DNA of 54,149 bases, taken from positions 1 through 54,149 of the forward strand of contig CANGFT010000025.1 of the NCBI GenBank assembly GCA_947453205.1. The letters are read 5' to 3'. Numbering within the stretch: position 1 is the first letter of the stretch; each line of letters begins with the position of its first letter. A program made the position numbers and the translations under genes. The notes under the pieces are model-generated. The model was not told where the DNA came from and searched no databases. It was given only the letters and a program-made list of their open reading frames with translations. Of this stretch, positions 27,252 through 34,260 are shown one piece after another. Origin of the DNA: Beijerinckiaceae bacterium. GTDB lineage: Bacteria > Pseudomonadota > Alphaproteobacteria > Rhizobiales > Beijerinckiaceae.

Positions 27252-28256
27252 ATGGAGACCAAGGCCAACTATGCGCTGATCGGCGCCTTCACCCTCAGCG
27301 TGATCGCCGCCGCCTTCGGTTTCGTGCTGTGGTTCTCCGGCGGCGACAAGCCCGCCAACCGGGCGACCTACCGCATCGTCTTTTCAAGCTCGGTCTCCGG
27401 CCTCTCGCGCGGCGCGCAGGTGCTCTTCAACGGGCTGCGCGTGGGCGAGGTGACCAAGATCGACCTTGGCGACAACCCCGCCTTCGTCCATGCCCTCGTC
27501 GAGATTGACCCGCGCACGCCGATCAAGGCCGACACACGCGCCCGCCTCGAGTTTCAGGGCCTCACCGGCGTCGCCTCGGTGGCGCTAACGGGCGGCTCCC
27601 CAGCGGCGCCGGAGCTCGCGCGCACGGGCGCCCTGCGGGAGATCATCGCCGACCGCTCGGACTTCCAGAACATTCTCGACACCATGCAGAACCTCTCCGC
27701 CAAGCTCGACAAGATGCTCGACAAGACGGATCGGCTGGTCGACGAGAATTCGGGCTCCGTCTCCAACATCATCCGGAATGTGGAGTCCTTCACCGGGGCG
27801 CTGGCGTCCAATTCCAGCGGCATCCAGGAATTCGCCGCCAGCCTGACGGAGGTCAGCCGCAGCCTGAAGCCCTTCGTGGAGACGCTGGACCGCAACAGCG
27901 GCAACATCGACGCCATCATGAAGGATACGCGCGAGCTCACAGGGCGCCTCAACGCCGCCGCCGGCAAGCTCGACGCCCTCATGGGCCCCGCCGGCGGCCC
28001 CGGCATGTTCGACGATCTCTCAGACGCCGCGAAATCCATGCGCCAGCTCGCCGACAACCTCGACCTGCGCATGAAGGAGATCGCAGGCAATGTGAAGCAG
28101 TTCACCGGGCCGGGCCTGCGCCAGTACGAGGCGCTGGCGGCCGAGGGACGTCGGACCCTTGAGGAGCTCAACCGCGCCGTGCGGTCGCTGGAGAAGAATC
28201 CGCAGCAATTCCTCTTCGGCGCCCGGCCCCAGACGCCCGAATTTGGCGGGCGATGA
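27252..28256 (+). CDS. mlaD: MlaD-type MCE lipid-binding protein
   Basis: The 334-residue protein has one N-terminal membrane helix (about 10-27) and an MCE domain (about 38-120) with the motif VSGLSRGAQVLFNGLRVGEV and LTGVASVALTGG. MCE rings carry phospholipids across the periplasm. After the MCE domain comes a long helical region (about 130-310) with repeated SNIIRNVESF-like and NLDLRMKEIAG segments, longer than in E. coli MlaD and closer to the single-MCE, long-tail type of alphaproteobacteria. It is the third gene of the operon. Confidence 0.93.
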   Translation: METKANYALIGAFTLSVIAAAFGFVLWFSGGDKPANRATYRIVFSSSVSGLSRGAQVLFNGLRVGEVTKIDLGDNPAFVHALVEIDPRTPIKADTRARLEFQGLTGVASVALTGGSPAAPELARTGALREIIADRSDFQNILDTMQNLSAKLDKMLDKTDRLVDENSGSVSNIIRNVESFTGALASNSSGIQEFAASLTEVSRSLKPFVETLDRNSGNIDAIMKDTRELTGRLNAAAGKLDALMGPAGGPGMFDDLSDAAKSMRQLADNLDLRMKEIAGNVKQFTGPGLRQYEALAAEGRRTLEELNRAVRSLEKNPQQFLFGARPQTPEFGGR

Positions 28257-28280
28257 GGGCGTTTCCACAGAGTTCCCGGA

Positions 28281-28310
28281 TTGAATCCTAATAATTGAGA
28301 TTTTTAGATA
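28281..28310 (+). promoter_or_regulatory. Sigma-70-like promoter for the candidate small RNA
   Basis: TTGAAT (28281-28286) and TAGATA (28305-28310) are separated by 18 bases in the AT-rich spacer after mlaD. A start near 28317 would make a transcript of about 150 bases ending at the terminator at 28415-28465. Confidence 0.4.
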
Positions 28311-28316
28311 TTTGTT

Positions 28317-28465
28317 GGTGACAAGCAGCGCAGCTTGTTCTAGAGACCAGACAGCTCTTCATTGAGCCTTACCGGGGGCCGCAACCCTCCCGCGGCGCTC
28401 CGGTCCCACCTCAACCGCCCCTTCGGCCAAGCCTTTCGGCTTGCCCGTTCCGGGGCGGTTTTTTT
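28317..28465 (+). ncRNA. Candidate small RNA (about 150 nt)
   Basis: The region between mlaD and hsp20 has no supported open frame but has a promoter-like pair upstream and a strong Rho-independent terminator at its end. The body is rich in CCUCC and CCACC-type anti-Shine-Dalgarno stretches (near 28386-28390 and 28405-28411), which are typical of target-pairing sRNAs in Rhizobiales. I do not recognise a known family such as 6S or SRP RNA. It could instead be the long leader of a terminated transcript. Confidence 0.4.
28415..28465 (+). terminator. Strong intrinsic terminator
   Basis: CCGCCCC (28415-28421) pairs with GGGGCGG (28452-28458), with an inner hairpin around GCCAAGCC-TTTC-GGCTTGC, and is followed by seven T. 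It ends either the Mla operon or the small RNA proposed just upstream, and it insulates hsp20. Confidence 0.88.
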
Positions 28466-28563
28466 ATGGCCCAAGGCTGGCTCCTTGTTTCAAATCAGAG
28501 CCAGCGCGCCAAAATCATGTTTCTTGCCCATGGGGGACTGGCTCAGCCCATCAGGAGTGAATC

Positions 28564-29088
28564 ATGAGGTTTCCCAGCCTTTGGACCGGCCCGGACGTCG
28601 CCGACCCCTTTCGTATGATGCGGCGCGAAATAGATGAACTGTTCAGCGACTTCGCCCAGCGCATGCCCGCCGCCGAAGGCGGCCTGCGCATCCCCGCCAT
28701 CAACATGGCCGAGACCGACGGCCAGATCGAAATCACCGCCGAATTGCCCGGCGTCGACCAGAAGGACATCAAGCTTTCCATCGAGGGAAAGCGGGTGGTG
28801 ATGACGGGCGAGAAGAAACAGGAGACCAAGAAGGAGGAAAAGGGCTGGCATGTGATGGAGCGCAGCTACGGCTCCTTCCGCAGGGCCATCGACCTGCCCT
28901 TTGAGCCCAAGGCCGAGGCCGTGGACGCCAGTTTCGAAAACGGCGTGCTCTATCTCAACGTGAAGAAGCCTGCCGCCGCGCAGCAGCAACAAAAGACCAT
29001 CGAGATCAAGGCTGGCGCGCCCAAGGCCCAGATCGCCTCAGGGCAAAGCGGGGACCAGCCGGGCAAGCAGGGCGGAAAGGCCGCGTGA
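28564..29088 (+). CDS. Small heat-shock protein (Hsp20 family)
   Basis: This is an ATP-independent holdase of 174 residues. The N-terminal region begins MRFPSLWTGPDVADPF, and the alpha-crystallin domain spans about 45-140 with ETDGQIEITAELPGVDQKDI and the late motif ASFENGVLYLNVKKP. The C-terminal tail is Gly/Lys rich and lacks a clear I-X-I motif. AGGAG lies seven bases before the ATG. It has its own leader after the terminator. A CUCCU at 28481-28485 could pair with that AGGAG (see findings). Confidence 0.94.
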   Translation: MRFPSLWTGPDVADPFRMMRREIDELFSDFAQRMPAAEGGLRIPAINMAETDGQIEITAELPGVDQKDIKLSIEGKRVVMTGEKKQETKKEEKGWHVMERSYGSFRRAIDLPFEPKAEAVDASFENGVLYLNVKKPAAAQQQQKTIEIKAGAPKAQIASGQSGDQPGKQGGKAA

Positions 29089-29174
29089 TAGGCAGTCGGC
29101 AGTGGGCAGTCGGCAGTCGGGAAGCCCCGCTGCCGACCGCCATCTATTGCCGACTGCCGATCGCCGACTGCCTA
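29089..29174. repeat. Long inverted repeat between hsp20 and the XRE gene
   Basis: A 25-base arm (29089-29113, built of GGCAGTCGGCAGT units) and its near-perfect complement (29150-29174) flank a 36-base loop. It fills the whole gap between two convergent genes, so it may act as a terminator in both directions. The internal GGCAGTC repeats resemble a dispersed palindromic element rather than a simple terminator; there is no T run. Confidence 0.75.
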
Positions 29175-29181
29175 CCCGCCC

Positions 29182-29832
29182 CTACTCCATCACCGCCGCG
29201 CGCAGGATGCAGACCATCGTGGCGCGCGCTGGTTCGGCTGAGAGGTTGCGGATGACGTGGGGGCGGTCGCAGCGGTAGCGCAGGGTCTCGCCCGCCCGGG
29301 CGGTTTCGCGCACGCCTGCGACCTCGACCTCAAGCTCGCCTTCGAGCACCGACAGACATTCCACCGAGCCGTGCTGGTGGGGCTCGGAGGCGAGCACCCC
29401 ATCGGGCTCGGCGCTGAACATGTACCATTGCAGCCATTCGACCGTCTTGATCCAGCCGATGATCGCGAGGTGGCATTTCCCGTCCTCGGAGACGAGGTTC
29501 GGCGTCTCGTTGCGGGTCGACTTCTCGATGAAGGGCTCGTCCTCGGACCCCTGCAGCACCCGGTCGATGGAGACGTCGAGGGCCTGGGCGAGGCGCCAGA
29601 TGGTGGCGAGCGTCGGGTTGGTCTCGTTGCGCTCGATCTGGCTGATGATGGATTTGGCGACGCCGGAATGGTCGGAGAGTTCGGACAGCGACAGGCCATG
29701 CGCCTTGCGCAGCCGCATGACCGCCCGGCCTAACTGGCCCGAGAGCGCGAAGGCGCCCGCCTCCAGCGCCTTGGCCTTGTCCTTGCCTTCGACTCCCATG
29801 AGCCCGCTCGCCCCGTTTGCTGAATGATCCAC
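29182..29832 (-). CDS. XRE-family regulator with cupin domain
   Basis: The 216-residue protein has an N-terminal helix-turn-helix (about 33-90, LSLSELSDHSGVAKSIISQI and ERNETNPTLATIWRLAQAL) and a C-terminal cupin (about 130-212) with EPHQHGSVECLSVLEGE and a GETLRYRCDRPHVIRN stretch. Such regulators sense small ligands and often control a neighbouring transporter or catabolic gene, here the DMT exporter and SDR. The frame opens at GTG 29832; ATG 29799 is an alternative. A GTTCT-N6-AGAAC dyad lies just upstream. Confidence 0.9.
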   Translation of the reverse strand: MDHSANGASGLMGVEGKDKAKALEAGAFALSGQLGRAVMRLRKAHGLSLSELSDHSGVAKSIISQIERNETNPTLATIWRLAQALDVSIDRVLQGSEDEPFIEKSTRNETPNLVSEDGKCHLAIIGWIKTVEWLQWYMFSAEPDGVLASEPHQHGSVECLSVLEGELEVEVAGVRETARAGETLRYRCDRPHVIRNLSAEPARATMVCILRAAVME

Positions 29833-29836
29833 TTCC

Positions 29837-29852
29837 GTTCTTTATATAGAAC
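29837..29852. promoter_or_regulatory. Operator-like dyad before the XRE gene
   Basis: A perfect 16-base palindrome, GTTCTTTATATAGAAC, contains a TATATA core, lies 5 bases before the XRE start codon and 45 bases after the DMT gene's stop. Position and symmetry suggest the autoregulatory operator of the XRE-cupin protein overlapping its promoter. Confidence 0.5.
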
Positions 29853-29896
29853 AGACACGATCCTGCCCACAGGGGAAATGGCCCACGCGGGGCTGC

Positions 29897-30823
29897 TCAG
29901 ACAAATTTTTTCGTCTTCTCGCTCCAGATGACGAGCAATCCGGCGATGGTGATGATCGCGGCGCCCGCCAGAACGCTGAAGGAGGGGAATTCGCCAAGGA
30001 ACACAGCGCCCAAAGCCAGCACCCAGATCATCGAGACATAGTCGAAGCAGGCGAGGATGGAGGCGTCCGCCAGCGTGTAGCCGCGGGTCATGAGGATCTG
30101 GCCGATCCCGCCGAACAGGCCTGCGGCGATCAGCAGCGCCCAGTGGGACGGCTCAAGCGGCGTGACCCAGGCGAGGCTCGCCATGGCGCCGGCGAAGGGC
30201 CAGGACGCCGGCCACAACGCGCCCAGCAGCATCAGCGACAGGCCGACGCAGCCCGCCGTGAACTGGAAGTAGAAGACCACCGCGCCCATGTGCTCGGACT
30301 GGACGAGGCGGCTCGTCTGGATCATGGCCACGGCCACGCAGAAGGCGGCGGTGAGCGACATGGCCGCCCCGATGGCGCCGCGCGAAAAGCCCTGATCGCC
30401 CGTGCCGATATGCTCCCAGAGCATCACCAGCACGCCGCAGAAGCCCAGCGCCACCCCGAACCAGCGCCCCGGCCCCACGCGCTCGCCAAGCCAGACGGCG
30501 GCGAGGATGACGATGATGAGCGGGGCGGCGTAGCCCACCACCGTCACATCCGCCAGCGGCAGGAAGACGAAGGCGCCGAAGTTCAGCGCCATGCTGCCGG
30601 TGCCCGCCAGCGAGCGCAGAAGATGGCCGCCGACGCGCTTCGTGCGCAGGGCGCCGGGAAACTCCCCGCGCCACCACAGCCAGACCGCCAGCACGATCAG
30701 CGCGAAGAAGGACCGGAAGGCCACAAGCTCGCCAACGGGATAGAAGGAGAGCCCTTTCATGATCGCCATCATGCAGGCGAAGACGAAGGTGGAGGCGATC
30801 TTGTAGGCGATCCCGGCGAGCAT
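29897..30823 (-). CDS. DMT-family (EamA) transporter
   Basis: This is a 308-residue membrane protein with about ten hydrophobic segments arranged as two EamA repeats (residues about 3-140 and 155-300), e.g. GTGSMALNFGAFVFLPLADV and GGIGQILMTRGYTLADAS. The family exports amino acids, nucleosides or metabolites. It begins three bases after the SDR stop, so the two are co-transcribed. The substrate cannot be read from the sequence. Confidence 0.9.
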   Translation of the reverse strand: MLAGIAYKIASTFVFACMMAIMKGLSFYPVGELVAFRSFFALIVLAVWLWWRGEFPGALRTKRVGGHLLRSLAGTGSMALNFGAFVFLPLADVTVVGYAAPLIIVILAAVWLGERVGPGRWFGVALGFCGVLVMLWEHIGTGDQGFSRGAIGAAMSLTAAFCVAVAMIQTSRLVQSEHMGAVVFYFQFTAGCVGLSLMLLGALWPASWPFAGAMASLAWVTPLEPSHWALLIAAGLFGGIGQILMTRGYTLADASILACFDYVSMIWVLALGAVFLGEFPSFSVLAGAAIITIAGLLVIWSEKTKKFV

Positions 30824-30826
30824 TCC

Positions 30827-31606
30827 TCAGAAGGCGCCCGGGAAAGTCCCGCCGTCGATCAGGAGGTTCTGCCCGGTGACATAGCCCGCCTGCGCGCTGG
30901 CGAGATAGGCGCAGAGCTGGCCGAACTCCTGCGGGTCGCCAAGGCGCCCGGCGGGAATGGTCCGGGTGCGCGCCGCCAGCACCTCCTCGGCGGTCGTCCC
31001 CTGCGCCTTGGCCGCCCCCGCCGCGATGGTGCGCAGCCGGTCGGTCAGGAAGGCGCCGGGCAGGACGCCGTTGATGGTGACATTGTGCATGGCCACCTGC
31101 CGCGCCACCCCGGCCACGAAGGCGGTGAGGCCTGCGCGCGCGCCCGAGGAGAGGTCGAGCTGGGGCAAGGGCATCTTCACCGAGCCGGAGGTGATGTTGA
31201 TGATGCGGCCGAACTTGCGGGCCACCATGCCGTCGATGACGCCCTGAATCATTTCAATGGGCGTGATCATGTTGCCTTCGACGCCCGCCACCATGTCGGC
31301 GTGGGAGAGCTGGCGGAAATCCTTCGTCGGCGGGCCGCCGTTGTTGTTCACGAGAATGTCGACCTCAGGCAGGGCCGAAAGCAGGGCCTTGCGGCCCTCG
31401 GGCGTCCCGACGTCCGCCGCCACCGGGATCACCCGCGCGCCCGTGACTGCGGCGATCTCCTTCGCCGTCGCCTCCAGCGCCTCGGCGTTGCGCCCGTTGA
31501 TGACGACCTCGCAGCCCGCTTGCGCCAGCGCCATAGCGCAGGCGCGGCCCAAACCCTTGCTCGACGCGCAGACGATGGCGCGCTTGCCCTTGATGCCCAG
31601 ATCCAT
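30827..31606 (-). CDS. Divergent SDR with Ser and Arg in place of Tyr and Lys
   Basis: The 259-residue protein keeps the SDR fold: cofactor motif CASSKGLG (13-20), NNNGG (87-91) and Ser140 (ITSGS). Where YxxxK is expected it reads SSGAR, with Ser153 and Arg157. This SSGAR form recurs in a group of SDRs annotated as 3-oxoacyl-reductase-like, so it is probably a subfamily trait, but the normal catalytic pair is missing. It starts 11 bases after the rhodanese stop and 3 bases before the DMT gene. ATG 31606 is preferred over the open extension. Confidence 0.85.
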   Translation of the reverse strand: MDLGIKGKRAIVCASSKGLGRACAMALAQAGCEVVINGRNAEALEATAKEIAAVTGARVIPVAADVGTPEGRKALLSALPEVDILVNNNGGPPTKDFRQLSHADMVAGVEGNMITPIEMIQGVIDGMVARKFGRIINITSGSVKMPLPQLDLSSGARAGLTAFVAGVARQVAMHNVTINGVLPGAFLTDRLRTIAAGAAKAQGTTAEEVLAARTRTIPAGRLGDPQEFGQLCAYLASAQAGYVTGQNLLIDGGTFPGAF

Positions 31607-31617
31607 GTCGCCCTCGC

Positions 31618-31950
31618 TCAGCCCGTCAGAACCTCTTCGCCCGCGCCGACCCATTCCAGCATGCCGCCGGTGAAATGGGCGCGGATGTCGGTGCGGCCCG
31701 CATGCTGGGCGAGGCCGAGCGCGGTGACCGAGCGCTTGCCCGAGCGGCAATGGAGCACGATGCGCTGGCCGGGCTGTTGCGCAGGCAGGGCCGCCGGATC
31801 GAAGATGGAGAGCGCGTTCAGGGTCGCGCCGGGAATGCGGCCGGCGTCCCACTCATGGGCCTCGCGCACGTCGACGAGGGCGATGGAGCCATCGGCAAGG
31901 CCCGATTTGAGTTCTGCGAGGCTGACGTCCTCAACGATGATCCTGTCCAT
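31618..31950 (-). CDS. Rhodanese-domain protein
   Basis: This 110-residue single-domain rhodanese has the catalytic Cys68 in HCRSGKRS and the preceding VDVREAHEWDAGRIPGA motif. It carries sulfane sulfur as a Cys persulfide; the acceptor is unknown. It lies upstream of the SDR and downstream of the chromate-transporter genes on the same strand. No signal peptide is seen, so it is cytoplasmic. Confidence 0.93.
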   Translation of the reverse strand: MDRIIVEDVSLAELKSGLADGSIALVDVREAHEWDAGRIPGATLNALSIFDPAALPAQQPGQRIVLHCRSGKRSVTALGLAQHAGRTDIRAHFTGGMLEWVGAGEEVLTG

Positions 31951-32011
31951 GGCCGCTCCGGTGGTTTGCAGGTTTGCGCAGGGATACCGCAGCCGGGGCC
32001 ACGGGGGAAGG

Positions 32012-32569
32012 TCAGGGGGTGACGACGGGCCAGAGACCCGCGATCTCCGCCGCCACAAACAGCGCGAGGCCGGCGAAGAGCACCACGAAAGGATGCATCC
32101 TGGGCCGCAGGGTCAGGGCGAGGCCCGCCCCCAACGCCGCCGCCCAGGTGATGGGCGCATTGCCGGACAGGCGGATGATGGAGATGGCGCCCGCGAAGAT
32201 GAGGCCCACCGCCACAGGCGCAAGCCCCGCCTCCAGCGCCGTATGCCACTCGCGGCCCCGGTAGCGGTCATAGACCCGCGCCACCATGAGGGTGAGGATC
32301 GAGGCGGGCAGGAACAGGGCGAGGGTGGCGACGATGGCCCCCGCCCAGCCGCCGACCTTCCAGCCGATGAGCGTCGTGAGCATGGCGCCCGGCCCGGGCG
32401 CGACGCGGGCGATGGAGAAGAGGTCGATGAATTCGCGCGCGGTGAGCCAGTGCATGACATCCACCACCTCGCGCTGCAGCGGCGCGAAGATGCTGGGGCC
32501 GCCGCCGATGGAGAGCAGCGAGAAGGGGACGAGGATGAGGATGAGGTTGAAGTAGGGATCGTCACGCAT
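32012..32569 (-). CDS. Chromate transporter family, C-terminal-type half
   Basis: This 185-residue membrane protein corresponds to one CHR repeat, with LLSIGGGPSIFAPLQREVV, IARVAPGPGAM and LFLPASILTLMVARVYDR. Short CHR proteins work as pairs of oppositely oriented halves. Its start overlaps the stop of the other half by eight bases, a sign of coupled translation. The family exports chromate or takes up sulfate-like anions; in this context, next to a rhodanese, a sulfur-oxyanion role is possible but unproven. Confidence 0.88.
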   Translation of the reverse strand: MRDDPYFNLILILVPFSLLSIGGGPSIFAPLQREVVDVMHWLTAREFIDLFSIARVAPGPGAMLTTLIGWKVGGWAGAIVATLALFLPASILTLMVARVYDRYRGREWHTALEAGLAPVAVGLIFAGAISIIRLSGNAPITWAAALGAGLALTLRPRMHPFVVLFAGLALFVAAEIAGLWPVVTP

Positions 32570-33149
32570 CGGCTGCGCCGCCTCCCCTGCGTCCCCACGG
32601 CCAGGCCAGCGCCACGCTGAGCGGCGCCGCCACCAGCGCCACGGGCGCAAGGGGCCATTGCAGGATGCCGATGGCGATGAAGACCCCGAGGGCGATGAGC
32701 GCGGGCGCCGCCTTGCGGCAGCTGTGGAGCGCGCCCGTCGCGCCCATGCGCAGCACCATGCCGACCGCCGCCGCCGCGATTCCATCCATGGCGGAATGGA
32801 AGCCGGGGATCAGGATGGCCGTGTCATAGACCGTCGCCACGCCGATCACGAGAAAGAACGGCCCTGTCAGAACCGCCAGCAGGGCGATGAAAGCCCCCGG
32901 CGCGCCGCGCAGAACCTGCCCGATGTAAAGCGCCATGTTGGAGACATTGGCGCCCGGCAGCACCTGCGCCAACGCAAGGCCGGAGAGGAACTTCTCGTCG
33001 CTCAGCCAGCGCCGCTGGCCCACCATGAGGCGGTGCATCCAGCTGATGACGCCCCCGCCGAAGCTCGAGGCGCCGACGATGAAGAACACGCGAAAGATGT
33101 CGCGCAAGGGAACCTTCCGGGGCGGCTCGGAGCTGGGCGTCTCGGGCAT
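32562..33149 (-). CDS. Chromate transporter family, N-terminal-type half
   Basis: The 195-residue membrane protein is the partner CHR repeat, with GASSFGGGVISWMHRLMV, AQVLPGANVSNMALYIG and LTGPFFLVIGVATVYD. A full-length ChrA is a fusion of two such repeats; here they are separate overlapping genes. It lies 56 bases after the allantoinase-like gene on the same strand. Confidence 0.88.
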   Translation of the reverse strand: MPETPSSEPPRKVPLRDIFRVFFIVGASSFGGGVISWMHRLMVGQRRWLSDEKFLSGLALAQVLPGANVSNMALYIGQVLRGAPGAFIALLAVLTGPFFLVIGVATVYDTAILIPGFHSAMDGIAAAAVGMVLRMGATGALHSCRKAAPALIALGVFIAIGILQWPLAPVALVAAPLSVALAWPWGRRGGGAADA

Positions 33150-33205
33150 GGCGTTTCCAATGTGGCGGGCGAATCGCGCCCGCTCTTTGCTTATAGACTA
33201 GCCGA

Positions 33206-34114
33206 TCATCGCGGCGGAAAATGCGCCTGCCAGTGGCGGGCGATGTCGAGCCGGGTCGCCACCCAGACCTTTTCGTGGCCCTGCACATAGTCCAGGAATC
33301 GCGCCAGCGCCGCCGCCCGGCCCGGCCTGCCCACGAGACGGCAATGCAGGCCGACCGACATCATCTTGGCCGCGCCCTCCTCGCCCTCGCGATAGAGGAC
33401 GTCGAAACTGTCCTTCAGATAGGCGAAGAACTGGTCGCCGGCGTTGAAGCCCTGCGGCGTGGCGAAGCGCATGTCGTTTGCGTCGAGCGTATAGGGCACC
33501 ACGAGCTGGTCCCGACCATCCTTGTGCGTCCAGTATGGCAGTTCGTCGGCGTAGGAATCCGCGCAATAGAGAAAGCCGCCCTCCTGCGTCACGAGATCGA
33601 GCGTGTGGATGGAGGTGCGCCCGGTGTACCAGCCGAGCGGGCGCTCGCCGACGATCTCCGTGTGCAGCGCGATGGCCTCGCGCATGTGGGCGCGTTCGGC
33701 CTCGGCGGTGAAATCCTTGTATTCGATCCATTTGAGGCCGTGGCTGGCGATCTCCCAGTCGGCCTCCTTCATGGCGGCGACCTGCTCGGGGCTGCGCGCC
33801 AGCGCGCTCGCCACGCCAAAGACCGTCACCGGCATCTTGCGCGCTGTGAACATGCGCCAGAGCCGCCAAAAGCCCGAACGGGCCCCATATTCGTAGATGC
33901 TCTCCATGTTCCAGTGGCGCTGGCCGGGCCATTGCGCGGCGCCCACGATCTCGGAGAGGAAAGCCTCGGAGGCGGCGTCCCCATGGAGAATGTTGTTCTC
34001 GCCGCCCTCCTCGTAATTGACGACGAACTGGACGCAGACATTGGCCCCGCCGGGCCATTCGGGATCGGGCGTGGTGCGGCCATAGCCGCGCATGTCACGG
34101 GGATAGGGGGTCAT
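33206..34114 (-). CDS. puuE: Polysaccharide-deacetylase-fold allantoinase (PuuE-like)
   Basis: PuuE-type enzymes hydrolyse allantoin to allantoate without the metal centre of classical allantoinase. The 302-residue protein opens with YPRDMRGYGRTTPDPEWPGG and has VQFVVNYEEGGENNILHGD, EIASHGLKWIEY and the late SVGLHCRLVGRPGR, all typical of this group. ATG 34114 is preferred. Neighbours are not purine genes here, but a hydantoinase pair lies 2.3 kb away on the other strand, and allantoin is itself a hydantoin. Activity on another cyclic amide is possible. Confidence 0.85.
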   Translation of the reverse strand: MTPYPRDMRGYGRTTPDPEWPGGANVCVQFVVNYEEGGENNILHGDAASEAFLSEIVGAAQWPGQRHWNMESIYEYGARSGFWRLWRMFTARKMPVTVFGVASALARSPEQVAAMKEADWEIASHGLKWIEYKDFTAEAERAHMREAIALHTEIVGERPLGWYTGRTSIHTLDLVTQEGGFLYCADSYADELPYWTHKDGRDQLVVPYTLDANDMRFATPQGFNAGDQFFAYLKDSFDVLYREGEEGAAKMMSVGLHCRLVGRPGRAAALARFLDYVQGHEKVWVATRLDIARHWQAHFPPR

Positions 34115-34260
34115 GGGGGTCGCCTGCAGTCTGCGGGGGAATGGAATGACGCAGGTTAACCCGGAACGGCGGGGGTGCAAACTGGGGCGGCGAGCCTGAG
34201 CGCTTCTCACTTACGCCATAGGGAATCCAAACTAGTCCTATTTTTAAACAACCAAGCCAT

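Noticed and set aside
30143-32620. 825-residue plus-strand frame across DMT, SDR, rhodanese and chromate-transporter genes
   Set aside because: It is antisense to four genes with clear motifs and is His/Arg/Gly-rich throughout.
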